DNA of 64,000 nucleotides from Isoetes taiwanensis (Eukaryota; Streptophyta; Lycopodiopsida; Isoetales; Isoetaceae): contig JAJEKV010000021.1 in the NCBI GenBank assembly GCA_021234155.1, positions 14,815,760 through 14,879,759 on the forward strand, written 5' to 3'. Numbering within the stretch: the first letter of the stretch is position 1; each line of letters starts with the position of its first letter. The notes below the pieces were generated by a model, which had not been told where the DNA came from, did no database searches, and saw nothing but the letters and a program-made list of their open reading frames with translations. This document shows, piece after piece, positions 1 through 10,980 of the stretch. Made by a program: the position numbers and the translations under genes.

Positions 1-190
1 TTTGCTCTGACTTTGATCATGCTCTTGCTCTTGCTTCTGTTTGACTTCTTCTTCCATGTCACACTCTTAGTTTCATATCTCGAAGATTTCTCTTCATGAG
101 TTTATCTAATTCGGAAGGCTGATCTTGATCTTGCTCTTTCTTTTGCTCCTGTTCTGGCTTCTTCTTCCATGTCACACTCTTCTTCTTCTT
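1..190. repeat. Pyrimidine-rich stretch with a duplicated block
   Basis: A CT-rich stretch in which a block around 45-67 (containing cttcttccatgtcacactct) recurs at 158-181. Read on the minus strand it gives a short charged open frame rich in Lys, Glu and Gln, cut by the window edge. I cannot assign it; it could be low-complexity coding sequence of a retroelement or simple-sequence drift. Confidence 0.4.
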
Positions 191-275
191 CTTCTCTTTA
201 CTGTTTATTAAATTTGAAAAGCGATATCCCACTTTAGTATTTGCATAGGTTTAGCCTTCTAGTAACTCTGCACCA

Positions 276-980
276 ATGAAGTCTGCTTCAATGCTTCCAG
301 ATAAATATGATAACTTTTCTAATTTTTTGACAAAGTCAAGGAAGAAGCTTCCAGAGCACTATCTATATAATTATCCTATCAATCTACAGTCGGGAACTCT
401 CCTGCCATATGGACCTACCTATGGTCTATCACATGCTAAATTGGAGGTTTTGTGGGATTATGTTGAGGAGAATTTAGCGACTGGTTTTGTTCGGCATTCT
501 TACTCATCTACTGCAACACCTATTTTCTTTGTCAGAAACAAGGACAATTCTTTGCGATTGTTGATTATCGCAGGCTCAACGCCAAATTGATATCCACTTC
601 CTCTAATGCTGGAGTTATTGGAGTGAATCCACGGTGCGCACTAGTTCACAAAGATTGATCTCCTTGGTATGTACAACCTTATTTGTATCCTTGAGGGTGA
701 TGAACAGAAGATAGCCTTTCATATCCGATATGACCAAATGATATGTTTATGGATTGTTGTACCTTTTCGTCATCATTTATCCAGATGATATTCTTCTTTA
801 TTCCAAAACTCTCAAAGAACATGAGAGGCATGTTCGTCAAGTTCTCCAGAATCTTGACGACCATGGACTGTATGCCAAGCTCGAGAAGTGTCAATTTGTG
901 CCGAGACTTAGCACTAGGATTAAGAGAGTCATATCCAGTGATAGTACGAGACCAATGAAAATGCTGGCTAGAATTCAAGA
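276..980 (+). pseudogene. Ty3/gypsy reverse transcriptase fragment (degenerate)
   Basis: Translation shows the N-terminal gypsy RT block: LPEHYLYNYPINL, then YGPTYGLSHAKLEVL, then TGFVRHSYSSTATPIFFVRNKDNSLRL in altered form. Around 640-740 a second frame gives TKIDLLGMYN and EGDEQKIAFHIRYDQM, the next RT block. From about 778 a third frame gives [19 protein letters not shown] and [11 protein letters not shown], the palm with the DD catalytic pair (YPDD where YLDD or YVDD is usual). Some 50-60 residues between the second and third blocks are missing. At least two frame changes and a stop at 588 make it non-functional. No LTR or PBS of its own is visible nearby. Confidence 0.85.
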
Positions 981-1039
981 AAAATGAAATCTAGCCAGTG
1001 TACTTCAAGATAATAAAAGCACTTTTTGCATCAAGTGTC

Positions 1040-1188
1040 TATTTGATAAATAGACGATTGATATTGACAAATCCAAAAGAGCACTTGATATCTTGAAAAA
1101 AAGGTCTTTGCCAGTCTAGAATAGTTCTAACTTTGGCTGGATCCATGGAACCTCTCTGAGGGGTGATGTAATAACCAAGAAGCTCCAT
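1040..1188 (-). pseudogene. Second gypsy RT fragment in the opposite orientation
   Basis: Reading the minus strand from 1188 gives MELLGYYITPQRGSMDPAKV followed by RTILDWQRP, the RT-thumb/connection block of Ty3/gypsy polyproteins. After a frame change comes DIKCSFGFVNINRLFIK, equivalent to the usual VQSFLGFANFYRRFIK. The plus-strand fragment just upstream stops at nearly the same pol position, so the two pieces face each other across about 980-1040. They are remnants of two insertions or one inverted rearrangement. Confidence 0.75.
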
Positions 1189-1316
1189 AGAGCCTAAAGT
1201 TTTGACACCCTTCGGGCCGTGGGAATTAAGGGCTAAAAACTTAAGAAAATCTACTGGAAAGTAGAATTGTTTGTGGGGAAATAACCATTGCCATCGTTTT
1301 CCAGGTGGTTAGCAGG

Positions 1317-1692
1317 ATGTCTGGAAAGAATGATAACGATTCAAGAGCTGGGGGAAGCGGCACTACTCCTACCATAACTGAGCAAATTTTGGCAGTTATG
1401 CAGCGACAACTTGCCACTATGCAACAACTGCTTGCCACCAAGGATGCTGACCTTGATGAAGTCAACAAGATTTTGAAGCAACTTGAGATGGAGACATTTA
1501 GTGGTAAGGATACCACAAGTGAGGATGTTGATGCTTGATTGAAGGGGATCGAATTTTACTTTCAAGTTAAGAAAACTCTAGACTTATTAAAGGCAACCAT
1601 TGTCCATATGCTATTGACTGGACCTGCCAAGATATGGTGGGAAGAGTATAAGAAGGTTAATCAGCTTTTTCGACCTAACCCCTCGGCCTAGG
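1317..1692 (+). pseudogene. Gypsy Gag N-terminal fragment
   Basis: The frame starts MSGKNDNDSRAGGSG, has a coiled-coil-like Gln/Leu stretch (ILAVMQRQLATMQQLLATK), then LEMETFSGKD, a TGA stop at 1536-1538, and in the same frame LKGIEFYFQVKKTLDL, HMLLTGPAKIWWEEY. The last block is the classic retrotransposon Gag pattern (hydrophobic-LTGPA-x-x-WWE). Translation ends at a TAG near 1690. No zinc knuckle or protease follows, so this is a truncated Gag. Confidence 0.75.
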
Positions 1693-2267
1693 CCGTTGCG
1701 CCAAATAATCAAGATATAGACAACCATATAGCAATGACATCTTATATATAAAATACTTCTTTACATATAAGTGTTTACATAAAATATAAAAGGTCACCAA
1801 CACAGAAAATTTCACATAAAAATCAAGAGGTTGCACATAAACTATAATATATCACATTGAACCAATATATAAAGATCAGACACACACGTATAGTAACGCC
1901 AATTAAGACTGTGCACATCTCCATCAGCGGCCAAGTTTTAGACGCATTGCTTGGGTACGAAGATGGAGGGACTTTGTCAACGCTTATGCGTGATCCACAT
2001 GACTTACAAAGGACGGTTTTATGTAATAGGACAGTTAATACGTTTCGTATTAATTATGCCGGGGAAATCACGTATGATTATTCACAAGTTGGCATAGTTG
2101 TTATGTTATAGTATTCAGGTTAGATATCTGTAATTAAATAAACAAAAGTATGCTTCTGTACTGAAGTGTAATGCAACTATAGCTTATGTTGCTTAAACTT
2201 ATTTGATTGTCCAAAATAAACTAATGTGTTGTGTCTTGTTGCTGCAAGTGATGGAGACCCCAAGAGA
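1693..2267. other. No gene recognised
   Basis: AT-rich sequence. An 84-codon open frame at 1857-2111 (+) has no recognisable motif and no supporting start context; I treat it as chance. Confidence 0.5.
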
Positions 2268-3138
2268 AGAAAGCAGTTCTTTAGGAGCAGGTATTTCGAG
2301 GGATTTCGAGTAGATTCATAGGTAGTTCATCTGGAAGTTAACATTCCAGATGAGTTAGCGTATCATATTTCTAATAGAGCCTTTCTAGAACCCTAAATTC
2401 TGATTTTGAACTCTAATCAATGAACTATAATTATAAGTTAGATGCATGTGATTAGGATTAGTTGTATTCTTGTTATTTATAGTGTTATGTTGATATATGT
2501 GTTGGTTGATCTCATGTTTGCACCTAGGGGGTAGAGATCTAATAGCCATTATTTAGATGATGCTCCTAGTTTAGACTCTTTAGTTCCCATTATATGAGGC
2601 CTATGTATAGAGCCCATACCTGTCCTTGTGCTTGTACAATATAGGCATTCGAAATGGTCAGGGTCTTATAAAGAATGTTTTCTGATGGCAGATGTGGTAG
2701 ATCAATACGCCTGCCATTAGAAAACATTCTTTATAAGACCCTGACCATTTCGAATGCCTATATTGTACAAGCACAAGGACACGTATGGGCTCTATACATA
2801 GGCCGCATATAATGGGAACTAAAGAGTCTAAACTAGGAGCATCATCTAAATAATGGCTATTAGATCTCTACCCCCTTCCCAATACACAAGAGGTGCAAAC
2901 ATGAGATCAACCAACACATATATCAACATAACACTATAAATAACAAGAATACAACTAATCCTAATCACATGCATCTAACTTATAATTATAGTTCATTGAT
3001 TAGAGTTCAAAATCAGAATTTAGGGTTCTAGAAAGGCTCTATTAGAAATATGATACGCTAACTCATCTGGAATGTTAACTTCCAGATGAACTACCTATGA
3101 ATCTACTCGAAATACCTGCTCCTAAAGAATTGCTTTCT
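2268..3138. repeat. Large inverted repeat made of two LTR fragments (foldback)
   Basis: Left arm 2268-2691 and right arm 2711-3138 are near-perfect reverse complements (about 425 bp each) separated by a 19-nt spacer. The arms meet at gttttctgatggcag / ctgccattagaaaac and end outward at agaaagcagttctttag / its complement. Each arm contains the GGTAGAGA...GATGCTCCTAG...GGCCTATGTA block that also occurs in the gypsy LTRs at 35.6, 40.0 and 51.6 kb and (minus strand) 62.7 kb. The arms are therefore most simply two pieces of one LTR in inverted orientation. A transcript would fold into a long dsRNA. Confidence 0.9.
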
Positions 3139-3304
3139 ATCGTCTAGAGCTCCTGCATTCCCAGATTTTAAAAAATGATATTAAAGCAAGAAATTCAAGA
3201 ATATCACTTATTGTACTATTATTTTTCAATGTTTATAATGTGGTAATGTCATGTTCCTATTTCAATGGTCCCTTACCCCATTTCCTGATTCTTAGATAAA
3301 TGGG

Positions 3305-3360
3305 AATTGAATTGAATTGAATTGACTTTTATAGTCCGCGGAGTCTATGGGACTCAGTAC
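3305..3360 (-). repeat. Dispersed retroposon 3' tail (ATTCA)n type
   Basis: On the minus strand: gagtcccatagactccgcgg, then actataaaa, then (attca)n. The same pattern (GTCCCAT..., TCTCCGTGGAC, AATAAAA-like, pentamer repeat) occurs at 6853-6920, 36913-36980 and 52906-52980. It looks like the 3' end of a SINE or LINE family whose tail is a pentanucleotide repeat rather than poly(A). Confidence 0.55.
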
Positions 3361-3534
3361 AACTGAAAGCACGGTAAACAAATCCATTATTGGCCAATTG
3401 GCTTTATGGACTGCAAATGCTTTTAATGCAAAAGCAACTTATGCCAATGGGTATCATCAATGAGATGTTCAAAAGAGATGTAACTAAGCTGCCGATGTTG
3501 ATGTTTATTGCTATGTTATGAGAAGGTTTTTGGT

Positions 3535-3800
3535 CCCCAAGATTCTATGTAGTTCTACTGAATTCTCCAAGAATTGATGAAGATTCCCCTAGATTGCTTT
3601 AGATTATATGAGGATTCTCCTAGATTCTCGAAGATTCCATCATGATTTGACTAGATTCTCAAAGCTTTTAAAAAGATTCCCAATGATTCTCTTAAGATTC
3701 CTCTAGATTCTCTAAGATCCTATGAAGACTTTAGACTTTACATGATTCCATCAAGATCCCTCTAGATTCTCGAGGATTCTATGAAGATTCCCTTAGATTC
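3535..3800. repeat. Degenerate minisatellite of AGATTCYCYTAGATTCT-like units
   Basis: About 265 bp built from imperfect repeats of 'agattc' separated by cctctag, tctaag, catgatt and similar words (for example cctagattctcgaagattcc, ctctagattctcgaggattc). Unit length varies between about 12 and 25 bp. No coding frame crosses it. Confidence 0.6.
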
Positions 3801-3816
3801 TGTTCATGTTGGTTGC

Positions 3817-4345
3817 TTAATGATGTTGGTATGGACGACGAATACTTTCTTGTTCAACTCGAAAACTAGCACTATTAAATCCTTTGTAAATATAACCATA
3901 AAGGTAAGAAAATAAAAGTATTGTAAATGCTATATCCACCATAATGTGGCAATCCAATTCATGAAGTAGAAAGGCATTGTCTGGCACTACTTTTTGAACA
4001 TTGGACACAACCTTTTGAATCGAGATGTGTTGCCGGGTTGATATCCTCTGGATATTTGTAATAATAGGCTGTGCCATTTGGTGAGCATCTCTCACTATGC
4101 CTATGTATCATAAATTTTTGAACTTGGCCTCGAAGGATTGGGTCCGCAGGCAATTCAGTAGAGACAATCTCATCGATGTATTCAATAGGTATATCAAGCT
4201 CAGTACGCAAGATGAGATGGGCATGTGGTAATCCGCGCTTTTGAAATTCTAAAAAGTTATCAGATATGTTATCTGCTGAAAAAAATTATGAGGGAGCTCT
4301 TTTAACTTCTGTAATCTTCCATGGAAACAATGGACCACAACCATA
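3817..4345 (-). pseudogene. Helitron Rep-domain fragment
   Basis: On the minus strand the frame entering near 4290 reads FLEFQKRGLPHAHLILRTEL, which contains the HUH nuclease motif (HAH) of Helitron Rep proteins. It continues IDEIVSTELPADPILRGQVQ and KFMIHRHSERCSPNG. A frame change near 4000 gives LDCHIMVDIAFTILLF and YLYGYIYKGFNSASFRVE, the YLYKYIYKG block that follows in RepHel proteins. The helicase part and the Helitron ends (5' TC, 3' CTRR hairpin) were not found, so this is an internal remnant. HUH endonuclease would nick DNA for rolling-circle transposition; here it is broken by frameshifts. Confidence 0.85.
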
Positions 4346-4930
4346 GGGACATCTGATGCATTCTGTCCAGGCCTCAGCTTGTCCTTTACTTCATTCTAAG
4401 TAAGATTTATCAAGACTTCTTCCTAGTTTCAAACCATGCAACATAAATCTTATAAGTACAACTTTTACTTTTAAAGCTTTAACATCTCTAACCAGGAGGT
4501 TTGTGTTGATTGATTCACCGGAGCCATGTGTAGGTTAATGTCATCTTAAACTTGCAGCCTATTGATGATTAGCCTCGAATTCATCCTGAGATGCTGACAA
4601 TCCAGACTAGGTGGGTGATAATGTAGGTCGAGGGGATGATAATCTTGCTGTGGAGGCTAAGGGTGGCCTCCCTCTTAATCATTCTATTCTATTCTATCTA
4701 TTCTTAATCATAGATAGTCGTGTAAGCCATCATTTGATTCAAGCACTACAAACCATAGTTACAAGGTAAAAGTTTTTAAAATGAAAATCATCATGGTGCT
4801 TCTTTTTTGAACTGTCGTTACATTTTATTTTTCCTTGAGGATAAAGACCAAACTAAAATCCCGGGCAACCGTCCCAGGATTCTTGCCGGAAAACATCAGA
4901 GGATTTCCAGGCCGGAATGTCCTTTCCGGC
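4346..4930. other. No gene recognised; short TTCTA microsatellite
   Basis: Non-coding sequence containing a short (attct)n run at about 4679-4710. It is the upstream region of the CRAL-TRIO gene; no confident exon was seen. Confidence 0.45.
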
Positions 4931-4937
4931 ACGCTTT

Positions 4938-4946
4938 CTATAAATT
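4938..4946 (+). promoter_or_regulatory. TATA box of the CRAL-TRIO gene
   Basis: ctataaatt lies 40-47 bp before the ATG at 4985. With a usual TATA-to-start distance of ~30 bp the 5' UTR would be only about 10-20 nt, unusually short; a start further upstream without this TATA box is also possible. Confidence 0.45.
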
Positions 4947-4984
4947 AGGGGCAAAACAGAGTAGTGAGCTCATAATCTGCAGCT

Positions 4985-5796
4985 ATGTTGCACCAGGATG
5001 CCGGAGATGATTTCTTGGATCTTGACAAGCTGCAATTTCTAAGGTTCCATGGCCTTGACAAGCAGAAGCGGCGCATTCTTACCATTGTCGGAAATCTTTT
5101 TCCTGGTTAGATCGTGGATTTGCATATTTCTGCATTTTCATTTTTCATGCATTTCTTGAATCTGATTCGTTAACCTTTCTTTTCCTGTGTTTTAGGCCAC
5201 GTTATCTGCAAGAAACGGTTGCTTCAGTATACGATTTCTAAATTCCTGCAAGAATCTTTGGATATGAAATTTTGCGTAGTGTATTTCCAGGCATCCGTGA
5301 ATGGGAACAATAATCCAGGAATTTTGAGATGGATTTATGAAAACTTGCCAAAAGACTTAAAGGAAAACCTGGAAAAGGTTTATTTCGTGCATCCAGGATT
5401 GCAATCTAGGTTCTTTCTCGGAACTTTTGGGAGATTTTGCCTCAGCGAAAGGTAAGATCGTTTCATATGTTTTCATTTCATTTGATGTGATCTTTAAGGA
5501 AAGGAAATCCGAACGCAATAATCCATTTTTGAACCGAGCAAAGTTTACTGATACATGCATAAATTTTTATGAACTGTAGGCTGTACTGGAAGATTGAATA
5601 TGTGAGCAGGGTGGAATTTTTATGGGAATCTATGAGGAAAGACCAAATTGAGGTACCAGAGTTTATAATCGAGCACGACAGGGAGCTGGAGCGGAGGCCA
5701 TTGATGGATTATGGAATAGATGTGGATCCATTTTTAGTAACAGAGATGGATCCTTCTGCATATATTTTACGCCATGCAAATAGGATGGTCATATAA
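4985..5796 (+). CDS. CRAL-TRIO (SEC14-like) domain protein, three exons
   Basis: Exons 4985-5105, 5196-5451 and 5580-5796 join in frame to 594 nt (197 aa). Introns are 90 and 128 bp with donors G|GTTAGA and G|GTAAGA and acceptors TTTTAG|G and TGTAG|G. The protein begins MLHQDAGDDFLDLDKLQFLR and carries the divergent CRAL-TRIO/BCH-type core: RILTIVGNLFP, FCVVYFQASVNGNNNPGI, VYFVHPGLQSRFFLGTFGRF, YWKIEYVSRVEFLWE, IEVPEFIIEHD and RRPLMDYGIDVDPF. These match the plant SEC14-like family of Arabidopsis AT3G10210 in order and length. Family members are presumed cytosolic lipid-binding or lipid-transfer proteins; the exact ligand is not known. The start fits the family N terminus. All splice sites and the frame are intact, so this is probably the one working host gene in the window. 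Confidence 0.88.
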
Positions 5797-6852
5797 AGAA
5801 AAGGTCCCTTAGCAGGCAAGAAAAATGCACGAGATTCCTGCTGTGTATATAGATCATCATATCATACCCTAAGTCTAGATTATGTCCAAAAGATATATGT
5901 ATGTAAATAACAAGATATGCTCCTTTCAAACGGGTTAGTGCCTATGAAACATCCGTTTCCTATTTAATCATCATCTAATATATTTTGATCAAAATGATGT
6001 TCACACATTGCAAAAAATTCTCTAGACTCAAAAGTTTTTCTTTTTCACACCAACTCCCACTCACGTTCTTTGGAGGATAGCCATCTTAAGGCAAATAATT
6101 TATTGTACAACTTGTGCAAAATACGCGTATGCTCATTTTTTATATGGAACTGGTTATTTTGGCTATGTGGCGCAAACTCTAGATTCAATCAACAAATATC
6201 TGCAAATATTGCATTCTCGTACAAAGCTAGTGGTGTTGAAGGAATAAATGCAAGTCTCCGACATGATATTCTTTCTTGTCTAGCCTATGGAGTTAATATA
6301 ATTAGTGTAGAAATTCAAAGTCGATATTAAAACATATATAGATGAAAATACCCCTTGACAAAGACATGCACACACCGTACAACATATATACAAACTTCAT
6401 TATTGTGCTAATGGTTTCTGAGTGAAGCCGTTGATAGCATGGACAGTCACAATTTCACACCAATTTTTGCGAAACATACCCAAATCGTCCAGCATATGTG
6501 AAATCTTCTAAAAGCATCCAACATGTTTTACATAATTTTATATTAGATTATTATTACATTAATTAAGTAGAAACTATAAGACACAAATAGAGACGCATGG
6601 AAATAAAGATGGATGTTTGTGGAGAGAGACTACTCTCCACATGCATATATGACATATTATTTTCGAACTAAAAGGTTCTTTGGACATATAGTACATGAGC
6701 ATTTAATATCTCTTGGTAGGTTTGTCTTTATGGTGAGCAATTGTGATATAGCCAACATGCTAACAATTTTGATGCAAATGAAATGGCTAGATTGAAGTCT
6801 AGATGTGAGAGTACCTCAACTAGATATTTAATGCTTTATATCAATATAATAT
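5797..6852. other. Downstream region of CRAL-TRIO gene; no further gene recognised
   Basis: AT-rich sequence. Open frames at 6070-6330 and 6613-6795 (+) lack motifs or splice logic and are probably chance. The first ~150 bp should include the 3' UTR of the CRAL-TRIO gene. Confidence 0.4.
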
Positions 6853-6920
6853 ATTCGAGAATTCAATTGAATTGATTTTATCGTCCACGGAGACCAATCG
6901 GCCATGGGACCCAATAAAGG
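6853..6920 (-). repeat. Retroposon 3' tail, the target into which the LINE inserted
   Basis: On the minus strand: ctttattgggtcccatggcc, gattggtctccgtggacgat, then AAAATCAATTCAATTG. It is the same tail family as 3305-3360, 36913 and 52906. The matching upstream part of this older element lies beyond the LINE at 15750-15815, because the LINE split it. Confidence 0.55.
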
Positions 6921-9900
6921 GGAGCAACAGATTTATTTTTTTTTAAATTGAAGGCAGTATATATTAAATCCGTGTAATAGAAGTACAAAAGGGAGCATTA
7001 AGAGCTCACATTTTTAGAAAATAACCTTTAGAAAAGGGTAGGTTAGTGACCCTGATAAAACCAAACTATCCCAAAACAAATAGAACATAAAAGTTTGTGG
7101 TAGTTACAGATATAAACTGGTAACAGAGTAAACCGAAGACTTAGTATTCACCCGAGAATCTTCTTTTCTTGGGTTCTCTTTTAGAATGGTCTTTCCTTCC
7201 CATTCCCTTGTTGGCTACAATAAAGAGGCAGTAGGGGCACTTGCATAGATGAGCCTTTCCTGGATTAAATCTGTCCTTCTTGTCTTTTGCATTGCATAAG
7301 ATGTATCTTTTTTCATCAATTACAGTCTTCACCGTGTCCATTTGGTACTTCAACTCCAAATTGTGTGAGCCAGAGCACATTTGCATGGAGATTCATCCTT
7401 TTCCACCTCAGCCTTTTGAACATAATCAAAGTATTACCTGTAGATAAGGAAAAAACCATCATTAGTAGTGTTAAACCTTACTGCTGATTCCCATATACTT
7501 CTAGAACCCAATTTATATCATATTGGGCTTGCTTGATGATGGCATTAGGCCAGATGATTTCCTCCTTAAAGATTAAAGAGTTTCTTCCCTTCCACATTCT
7601 CCACATGAGAATATATCTTCTCCATTCAACAGGGTTGTCAGGGAAGAAGAGTTATGTGGTATGCATATTAGATAGGCCTGGAATGTTCAATTCAGTTTCA
7701 GCCAGCTCCAAAACCCATTCTGCCCATAAGCAATTTTTAAATAAATGTGCTTCATCCTCCTGATCCTGCAAGCATCTAACACAGATGTCAGAGTTAGACA
7801 TATTAAGCCTCCATCTCTTCCTATTGGTGGCAAAGGCTTTATGCCAAAGTTGCCACATAAAAGCTTTGATTTTCGGATGAATTGGGCTCTTCCACATGAA
7901 TGTCAGGTTCTTGAGTACCCTGTCAGGGTCAATATTCCTTTTCAAATGAATGGATACTTCTTGGTTTCTGTTGAGATACCTGTAGGCCAAGCTCACTTTA
8001 TAACCACAAAAACCATTAATATGTCAAAAAACATTAGTATCATGCCATTCTCCATAAGCCAATCTTTGGGTGATGCTAGTGAAAAGCTGCCTGGAGTGGG
8101 CCTGGAGTCATCTCCTAGTCCTGCAAGATTGGATTCTTGGTAAACAAAATCGTCAATAATATCACTTATGTAGATAACTCCACTGTTAGTCCATTGCTTG
8201 GCTAACTTAGGAAAGTTAGTGGCAAGACATGTATTAGGGTCGTCCAGAATCAGAGAGGGGCTCCAAAAAATAGGCTGATCCTGTGAAAGACCTTCTTTCC
8301 AAGTGTGCATTCCTTTTACCTTTAACCATGCTCTAATCCACTTCTTAATAATCAAGGGCATGGTGGTAGGAATAGTAAAATCAAAGTATATACTATAAGG
8401 AAGCTGCATTCTGAGATTTCTCCAGCCAAAGGGGTGGCACTTCTTAATGTAATGGGAAATAAGAGTACTCACAGGGTGATTAATCTGGTTGTTGCAGGCC
8501 CTGAAGAAATATTTTGCAGCCAAAGCAAAGCTTCGCTTCTCAATATTTATGACCCCCAGACCTCCAATTCTTTTATGTTTGCACCATTCTTCCATAGAGA
8601 TAGGAATCCAGCATCTCCTGCTAGATCCACCTGCTATAAACCTTCCAATAATGCTTTGCATTTTAGTCAGAACCTTTTTAGGGGCCATAATGATGGAGGA
8701 CTGATAAACCTGAGAAGAAGAGATAACCGAGTTTGCCAGAATAGCTCTCCCATTTTTGGACAGGAACTTGGAGTTAAGGGAGTCGACTTTTTTATAGAAT
8801 TTATCAATTAAATCCTCCCAAAGCTCACAAGCATTAACCCTTATAGCATAAGGGATACCTAGAATTTTTGTTTTAGTATTAGGGGAGAGATACATACATC
8901 CCAGTCTTGCAGCTGCATGCTCACACTCCACTTGATGCCTTGAAATTAACTTGGTCTTGATAGGATTGATTCTGCATCCCGAGCACTTGCCAAAGTCTTC
9001 CAGAATAGCTTGAGTGTTCTGGATGGATTGATCTTCCAAATGTAGAAATAAAAAAGTATGATCTGCAAAGTGGACATTTAGAATCTCACCATCCTCCTGA
9101 GAGGGAAGCCTGAGACCCTTGATTAAGTGAAGATCCTTTGCTCTCTTGAGGTTGCTATTTAATCCTTCCATCACAATCAAAAAAAGGAAAGGTGCAAGAG
9201 GGCATCCCTGTTTGACCCCCCTTTTGATATCAAAAAAAGGACTGCATTCCCCATTAATGAGAACAGCAGATCTAGAATTATTAAGGATGGCTTGGAATAC
9301 TGAGATTACATCCTCAGAGAATCCAAGTTTCTTCAAAGACCAAAGATAGAAAAGCCCAACTTATCAGTATCAAATGCCTTTGTGATGTCCAACTTGAGGA
9401 GGCCAATTGATTTGGTTAGAATCTTTGGCCCGGGAGATACCCAAAGATGCAAAGAAGAACATTGTCAAGAATATACCTTCCTCTTAGATAAGCACTTTGA
9501 GTGTTACTTGATGACTTCCTCTAGGATAGGTTTGAGACGAAAGCAATGGTACTGTAATTAACTTATACACCACATTGGTCGGGAGAAATGGGTGCAGAAT
9601 CGAGAAAGTAATAGGGAGCTCAATCTTCGGGATAAGAGCAATTAAACTTGTGTTGATCCTACTATCCAGCTGCTTAGTGATCAGGAATTCATTGGCCAGA
9701 GAGACAATATCCTTGCCCAAGATATCCCAAGACTTCTTGAAGAACTCAGCTGGGAGGCCATCAGGGCCTGGAGTCTTGCCATTCTCCATTTCTGAAGAAC
9801 CTTCAAAGATTTCATCCCAAGTGAAAGGCCCGGATAGTCCGGTCATTCATATGCTCAGTCACTTTCTGCTGGATATGCACAAAATTTTCAATATCTTCTC

Positions 9901-10980
9901 TTCTAATATTCTCCTCAGTTCCCATGATCCTGGAGAAATGAGTTTTGGCAGCACATTTGAGCTGTGTGTCACTATCAATACTATTGCCTTCCCAAAGGAT
10001 GCTGTAGATATGATTTCTCTTCACTCTGCCCTTAGCCTTGATGAAGAAATACTTTGAATTACTCCTTTCATCTTCCTTTAACTCCTTCACCTTTGCTTTG
10101 ATCTTCCAACCTCTGGCAATTCTAATTTCCTCTCTTTCAATTTGGATCTTGACTTCATCTTTTTGTTGCCCATGAGCCAAATCTAGCTGGGATCTGAGCT
10201 CCTGCAAAAGGGCAGTATTGCTTCTATGGACCTCTTTTCCCTAGATTTTGAGCCAATTCTTGATTCTCTTGGAGACCTTAACCCACCAATCCATCCATCC
10301 CCTGTTGCCAATAGGTTTAACTTCCTGAGAGATAATTTGCTGAAGGTAATGCAGAAAGTCATCCTGTTCCAGAAGATTAGTGTTTAACTTGAAGTAAGAA
10401 TTCCTCTTCCTCTGAAGACTGTTACCACATATGCTTATAAGTTGGGGGAAGTGGTTAGAAAGAGTGTAGTTGGTAAGATTAGTGACCCTAGTGCTGTTAT
10501 TCCAAAGGGATTCACTAAGATAGAATCTGTCATGGAGGCAGCAAACAGGCTGAGCTCTGTGGTCACTCCAACTATAAGAATGAGGATTAACCCTGGCCAA
10601 AGAGAGGTGGTGAGAATATAGGAGAGAGTTCCAACTTGAGAACTCATTGTCAGTCAAAGGTCTGAAGTTAGTGCTCCTCATATAGCTATGAGTAACCATG
10701 TTGAAGTCACCAGCTAAAATGCAATCATCATAAGGAATTCTCTCTAGACTCCTATTTATAACATCCCAAAGGCCAATTCTATCAGAGGGCTGGTGATAGG
10801 AAATAAACATTTATAAAGGCAATTCTTCTTTCTCCAACTTTCCCGTGGATAATCTGCCATCTTCTACTATTGTCATTAACCATCTGAATGTCATCCAGGT
10901 TAAGTCTGTTATTCCAAGCTATAGTAATGCCTGCAGAAGTGTTGTTAGCTTTGAGAGACCAATGCTGGAAGTTAACAGGC

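Noticed and set aside
1857-2111. 84-codon frame as a small gene
   Set aside because: No recognisable motif, no neighbouring coding signal, AT-rich context.
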